47,107 nt of DNA from an uncultured Cyclobacteriaceae bacterium (lineage in GTDB: Bacteria > Bacteroidota > Bacteroidia > Cytophagales > Cyclobacteriaceae), in contig CANLOE010000053.1 of assembly GCA_947492745.1 (NCBI GenBank), positions 1 to 47,107 of the forward strand. The letters run 5' to 3'. Each line of letters begins with the position of its first letter. The stretch's first letter is position 1. Positions 43,710-47,107 of this stretch are shown one piece after another. The notes below the pieces were generated by a model. The model saw only the letters and a list, made by a program, of their open reading frames with translations, had not been told where the DNA came from and ran no database searches. The position numbers were made by a program, and so were the translations under genes.

Positions 43710-44903
43710 ATGCCATCGAACAATTCCTTAAGACTTATTTTCTCACTTTTTCTGCTTTGCTCCCTAAGTTGCTCTTCAAAGAGCGATGTCGGACATAGCA
43801 AATTCCGGATAGCACTGCTCGATTCGGCCAACCACTCGTCCCGTGCGGTTTCGATGTTGATGCACCTTACTGAGAATGGACTGGTCGGATATGTGGCCGG
43901 AGAACAGAACACCCTTGAGCTGTATGGGATAGATGAAAAAGGTAAGCTGGATTTTATGAAGCAGTACCCCATTACGGACAGATTTGGAGGTTTGAGAGCA
44001 CTGACGTCCCATAAACTCGCCCGTTATGAGGTGCTTATCCTGGGAAACAAAGCCAATAATTCCCTTGAAGTCCATCAGATGGGGAGCAATGGAGAGCTGA
44101 GAAAGCTAAGTTCGGTCAATGATACGGACACGACTTTTATCGATGAAACGGTTACGATTCAGAAAGTTACGATAGGGAGTAGGACCTTTATTTATGCGGG
44201 AGGCCTGGACAAAGGGCTATCCTGCTATGAGTTGTCCGAAAACGGAGTGTTGCATCCAGTGCAATCCATTGCAGATGATAAGACCCAGCACCTTCATGGC
44301 ATCATTGGTATGTCGACATTGTCCATAGGGGACAAACAATTCCTGTTTACCGGAGCATTTTTTGATAATGGTATCAGTTGTTATCAAGTAATGCAGAATG
44401 GGCATTTGCAAAACATATCCAATATCAAAGACGATAGTACCTTGTTTCTGAACGGAACCTTTCCGGTGAATGCGGTCCAATTCGGAAATGAAAATTACTT
44501 GCTTGTGGGACATCGTCATCAGCTCCATTACGCTATGGACAATGCGGAGAAACACTATCATGGAGATGGTATCAACGTTTTCAGGGTCAGTGGACAAGGG
44601 CAAATGAGGCTGCATTCTCAGCTCAAAGATGATAACAAACTCCTGTTAAAAGGAGCAACACGCATTGAAATTATAAAAACAAATGAAAAACAAGCCCTTG
44701 TTTTTATTGCTACCAGAGATGATAAAGGAATTCAGGTCTGTTCCTTGGGCGCTGATGGTATACTCAGGCCCATCAAATCGATAGATTTGGGCTATTCCAT
44801 TTACAATGGGATGACACTGAAAAACAATAAGGACAACTGGTACCTCTGGGTGGGGGCCTATGATAGGGATGTGGTAGAGGTGTATTCTATAGCGTACAAT
44901 TAA
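43710..44903 (+). CDS. Beta-propeller lipoprotein
   Basis: 397 residues. The lipobox is LLCSLSC (Cys 21). At least five repeats share an I-x-C/V-Y/F-x-V/L-x(2)-N/G-G-x-L core (for example ISCYQVMQNGHLQNISNIKD and INVFRVSGQGQMRLHSQLKD), suggesting a propeller like the lactonase/YncE type. No active-site residues can be assigned. It is flanked by repeats on both sides and has no operon partner. Its relation to the carbohydrate genes upstream is unknown. Confidence 0.78.
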   Translation: MPSNNSLRLIFSLFLLCSLSCSSKSDVGHSKFRIALLDSANHSSRAVSMLMHLTENGLVGYVAGEQNTLELYGIDEKGKLDFMKQYPITDRFGGLRALTSHKLARYEVLILGNKANNSLEVHQMGSNGELRKLSSVNDTDTTFIDETVTIQKVTIGSRTFIYAGGLDKGLSCYELSENGVLHPVQSIADDKTQHLHGIIGMSTLSIGDKQFLFTGAFFDNGISCYQVMQNGHLQNISNIKDDSTLFLNGTFPVNAVQFGNENYLLVGHRHQLHYAMDNAEKHYHGDGINVFRVSGQGQMRLHSQLKDDNKLLLKGATRIEIIKTNEKQALVFIATRDDKGIQVCSLGADGILRPIKSIDLGYSIYNGMTLKNNKDNWYLWVGAYDRDVVEVYSIAYN

Positions 44904-45100
44904 ATATTCTCCATCAGGCCGTTCCTATCCAACAGTATGTGATATTGTTTTTCTTGGATACGGTTCAGTACCGCTAGGGCCGGCCTAACAAGTAGGTCCA
45001 TTTTATTGAATTGAAGGAGTTTATTCTGAAATAAAAGGCTTACTGACTACTGTAGATTTCGAGTCGAACGGTGTGAAAAAACACTTCAAAACAGTCTCTA
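44904..45100. other. Gap with a repeat D right-end fragment
   Basis: No gene. The text CACTTCAAAACAGTCTCTA at about 45082-45100 is the right end of a D element, adjoining B copy 5 directly. Confidence 0.5.
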
Positions 45101-45262
45101 ATACAAATTAGGGTTTCAACTGTCGTATACGATTGCGCGGGTCATATTAGTTTCAATCAAGGCGATAACCGCAGGGATAGCAGCGCTACCCCGAGGATTG
45201 TCAACGCAGAGTGAAGCAAAATGAACAGGAAGATAGGCGATGGTTAAAAGCTAAGTTTGTAT
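45101..45262 (+). repeat. Miniature element, family B copy 5 (162 bp)
   Basis: It runs from ATACAAATTAGGGTTTCAAC to AAGCTAAGTTTGTAT with TA on both sides (45099-45100, 45263-45264), the clearest TA duplication for this family. Hairpin GGGATAGC-AGC-GCTACCCC. Its left end matches the IS630 end at 1869 (ATACTAAATTAGGCTTT) in nearly every position with one base gap. Confidence 0.88.
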
Positions 45263-45337
45263 TACACTACAGAATCAAGAAGCGAAACCAATACTCTAAT
45301 AGGTATGCTTGAGCATTGGCCTTGATATAATACCGTT

Positions 45338-45498
45338 GAAGTGATTTAGACTTTTTGTTTTGAAGCGAAAATAAAGGATTTTTTGCCCCGGCAAAGCCTT
45401 TTTTGAGTGGCGTAGCCAAGGTTACGTCAGGAGAAAAAGTCAAGATCGGGGTAAAACAAGACTTATTTGCAGCCAGAAGAAAAAGTCTAAATCACTTC
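45338..45498. repeat. 161-bp element with 19-bp perfect inverted ends
   Basis: GAAGTGATTTAGACTTTTT at 45338-45356 is exactly complementary to 45480-45498. A second internal pair (TTTTGCCCCG with CGGGGTAAAA) and a central CGTAGCC-AA-GGTTACG stem continue the fold, so nearly the whole element can form one long hairpin. It is a single copy here with no coding capacity. The centre (GGCGTAGCC) faintly recalls the hairpins of the other families. Confidence 0.7.
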
Positions 45499-45541
45499 TT
45501 TTATAGGAATTCCGGTTTCCAACTAAGTTCTTATCTCTTTC

Positions 45542-46156
45542 TCAGGGAGTCGTGATTTTAGTATTCCTTCCTTTGAATTTCGACTCATCGATAATAGGGA
45601 AGTTATCGGTTTCGGCATTTCTCACAAACTTTCTTATACGCTCTACTTCCACAATATAATTTTCGATCTGCTCTTCTTCGGTATCACCATAACTATGAGG
45701 CCTATCGAGCATTCTTCTATAGTAGTCATAAAACTCGGATTCCCCATGCCGAAAAGCTTTGAAATTGTTCTCGACCTTTAGGGCCCTGTGGAAACCGATC
45801 AAGAGTGCCGAATGGGCCGAGATGATTGTGAGAAATAACTTGGCCTCAAAGGTATCGTTGGTGGCCTGTGTGATAATGGGAATCAGTATGGCTACGGGTA
45901 TGGTCCAGAATAGTGCATAATAATGAAACCGGCGGTTCCATTCGGCCTTGTTTTTCCAGAAGACCAATGTTCCTATTATTCTGGAATAATGCTGCTGGAG
46001 CAGTTCCTTGTTCTTTTCGGAAAAGTGAATCGAACTTTCGAAAGAAGCACCGCCCGGATTCAATTTTACTTGTTTTAACATGGCCATGACTACAGGGATG
46101 AAAGTCAGTACCCCTATGATGGTATAAGCTGTTATTGCTATTTCCCAAGTGTTCAT
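45542..46156 (-). CDS. SLATT/DUF4231-like membrane protein
   Basis: 204 residues from the ATG at 46156; the open frame to 46378 has an implausible N-terminal extension. An N-terminal transmembrane helix (IAITAYTIIGVLTFIPVVMAM) is followed by a soluble part, then KAEWNRRFHYYALFWTIPVA with two more hydrophobic helices (to about residue 133). A charged C-terminal helix (YYRRMLDRPHSYGD, IENYIVEVERI) ends the protein. The W-x-RR-x-HYY entry into two helices is the pattern of DUF4231/SLATT proteins, some of which are pore-forming effectors in nucleotide-sensing defence operons. No synthase, SLOG or nuclease partner is present, so function stays open. Confidence 0.6.
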   Translation of the reverse strand: MNTWEIAITAYTIIGVLTFIPVVMAMLKQVKLNPGGASFESSIHFSEKNKELLQQHYSRIIGTLVFWKNKAEWNRRFHYYALFWTIPVAILIPIITQATNDTFEAKLFLTIISAHSALLIGFHRALKVENNFKAFRHGESEFYDYYRRMLDRPHSYGDTEEEQIENYIVEVERIRKFVRNAETDNFPIIDESKFKGRNTKITTP

Positions 46157-46459
46157 TGTCTCTAGGCAATTTTCATGTTTTACTTTGTGAATCCCCAAGT
46201 TCCGACAATGGTCATTCCGGAAAGGACTCATTTTTTCTAAAATAATGTATTGAGCCAGCCTTTGCAAGTCAGTTTCAGTTTTGATGCAGTTTGATTCGTT
46301 TACCCGTAGCTGCCGCCCTACAGACACTGGAAAAATATGCCATACAACTGATCGCTCAAGCTGAAGTAGTAAGGCCAAACAGGACTGTCAATAGAATTGG
46401 AAGGTATGGAGGAAGGCCTGCCTGTTTTATAACTTACAAACCTTAACTAAACGACATTG

Positions 46460-46617
46460 CCCGGATTATGTATTGGAGCTTAGTTATGAGGGTTTAAAAA
46501 GCAATAAATAGGGAGTTTTATTGGATTTGGCATGGCATCGCTATAATAAATTCAAAAAAAAACGCATTCAATTTACTGATTTTCAGATATTTGATATCGT
46601 AATAGAAGGGCTGATTA
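46460..46617 (+). repeat. Miniature element, family C copy 6, right end decayed
   Basis: The left end CCCGGATTATGTATTGGAGC, internal TTATGAGGGTTTAAAAAGCA and CGCATTCAATTTACTGATTT match C copy 2. The hairpin is degraded (CATGGC-ATC-GCTATA) and the right end fades after AGAAGGGCTGATT. An open frame beginning here (46521) is a by-product. Confidence 0.75.
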
Positions 46618-46938
46618 CTGCCGTTGACTTAAGCATGTTTTTGGTTCATATGATATTTTCTTCCTTGGAAATAGGTTCTCTTTCGGGTCTGTCCTTTCCT
46701 GGAGTATTCGACCCTGGACCTGAACAAAATCCATCTTGGGGGATTACTTTAGCAACAGCCTCAAATCATATTTTGATTGGGATGGTTTCACAACTCGCCT
46801 AAATAGCCGATTGACTGATAGTTGATTTTTTGTATAAGGCTTTACTGTTAGGTAGGGTGTTTGGCAAATTGTACGTTTACTAATTGAAAATAAAACTGTT
46901 CATGGTTTTTCGACTTGATGGATAATATGATAATAACC
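46618..46938. other. Non-coding gap
   Basis: No gene with convincing features; the only open frame starts inside repeat C6. Nothing else recognised. Confidence 0.4.
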
Positions 46939-47107
46939 TTAGAGACTGTTTTGAAGATATTATTTTAGAATTTGTTATCCCTTATTTTGGATAGGACCGA
47001 GTGTTAAAATAATGCCCTCGGGGCATTATTAGTGAAGGGGCCGGTCTGCCGCGTGAGCCATTGACAAAGATAGCATGTCGCGCTAGCTAGCGGAAATTTC
47101 AACGAAA
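46939..47107 (+). repeat. Repeat family D copy 3, cut by window end
   Basis: It begins TTAGAGACTGTTTTGAA, the intact left terminus, and contains TTATTTTGGATAGGACCGAG and an uninterrupted GTTAAAATAATGCC site, which defines the empty site of the C element in D copy 1. An extended hairpin region includes GATAGCATG and CTAGCTAGCGG. Confidence 0.75.

Noticed and set aside
46521-46802. 93-residue open frame on the plus strand
   Set aside because: It begins inside repeat C6, has no recognisable domain and its first third is repeat sequence.
1-47107. Search for retron, diversity-generating retroelement or restriction system
   Set aside because: No reverse transcriptase, methyltransferase or nuclease motifs (such as YxDD or DPPY) were seen in any credible reading frame.

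Overview
The window looks like chromosomal DNA of a marine-type Bacteroidota, probably order Cytophagales. Five secreted proteins end in type IX secretion (T9SS) sorting-like tails, four of them with a YPNP motif. One near-perfect promoter has the Bacteroidota layout (TTTG, about 20 bp, TAnnTTTG). There are many Bacteroidota-type lipoproteins, a two-component sensor with a propeller and Y_Y_Y region, and an MbnP/MbnH pair. Genus cannot be read from the sequence.

Layout. 0-4 kb: a CBM9-like/serine-hydrolase lipoprotein pseudogene broken by an IS630-type insertion sequence and two ~165-bp miniature elements, all with recoverable target duplications. 4-11 kb: housekeeping genes (SprT-like protein, acidic lipoprotein, der, era, a small zinc-finger membrane protein, topB, a lysine-rich histone-like protein). 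12-18 kb: a same-strand group of a choice-of-anchor-B T9SS protein, a seven-repeat propeller lipoprotein, MbnP and the di-haem MbnH. 18-22.5 kb: a J-domain coiled-coil protein and a minus-strand TPR/DUF4331/DUF4331 group. 24-42 kb: a secreted carbohydrate-active region with an SMP-30/CBM6-like protein, two beta-helix proteins, a GH5 enzyme, a beta-propeller glycosidase and a kinase/regulator pair. 42-47 kb: a clpP pseudogene disrupted by a miniature element, a propeller lipoprotein, a SLATT/DUF4231-like membrane protein, and repeat-rich spacers.

The most unusual content is the non-coding element population. Three related families of ~165 bp (called A, C and E here) generate 5-bp duplications of TTTAA/TTCAA/TTAAA-type targets. 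A fourth (B, ~161 bp) has ATACAAA termini resembling the ends of the local IS630 element and sits at TA-type sites. A fifth (D, ~290 bp) has GAGACTGTTTTGAA-type ends. Despite different ends and targets, all five carry a central hairpin of the form TAGC-NNN-GCTA whose flanking base pairs covary between families. The elements are nested, chimeric, disrupt genes, and in two cases sit within 25 bp of a start codon.

Functional links: MbnH (oxidant) and MbnP (substrate) very likely form a periplasmic metal-binding maturation pair served by the two surface/lipid-anchored propeller proteins. The beta-helix, GH5 and propeller-glycosidase genes probably act on an extracellular polysaccharide. A 14-15-bp motif in front of both beta-helix genes, one copy in the divergent gap next to the sensor kinase, is a candidate operator or shared promoter element.
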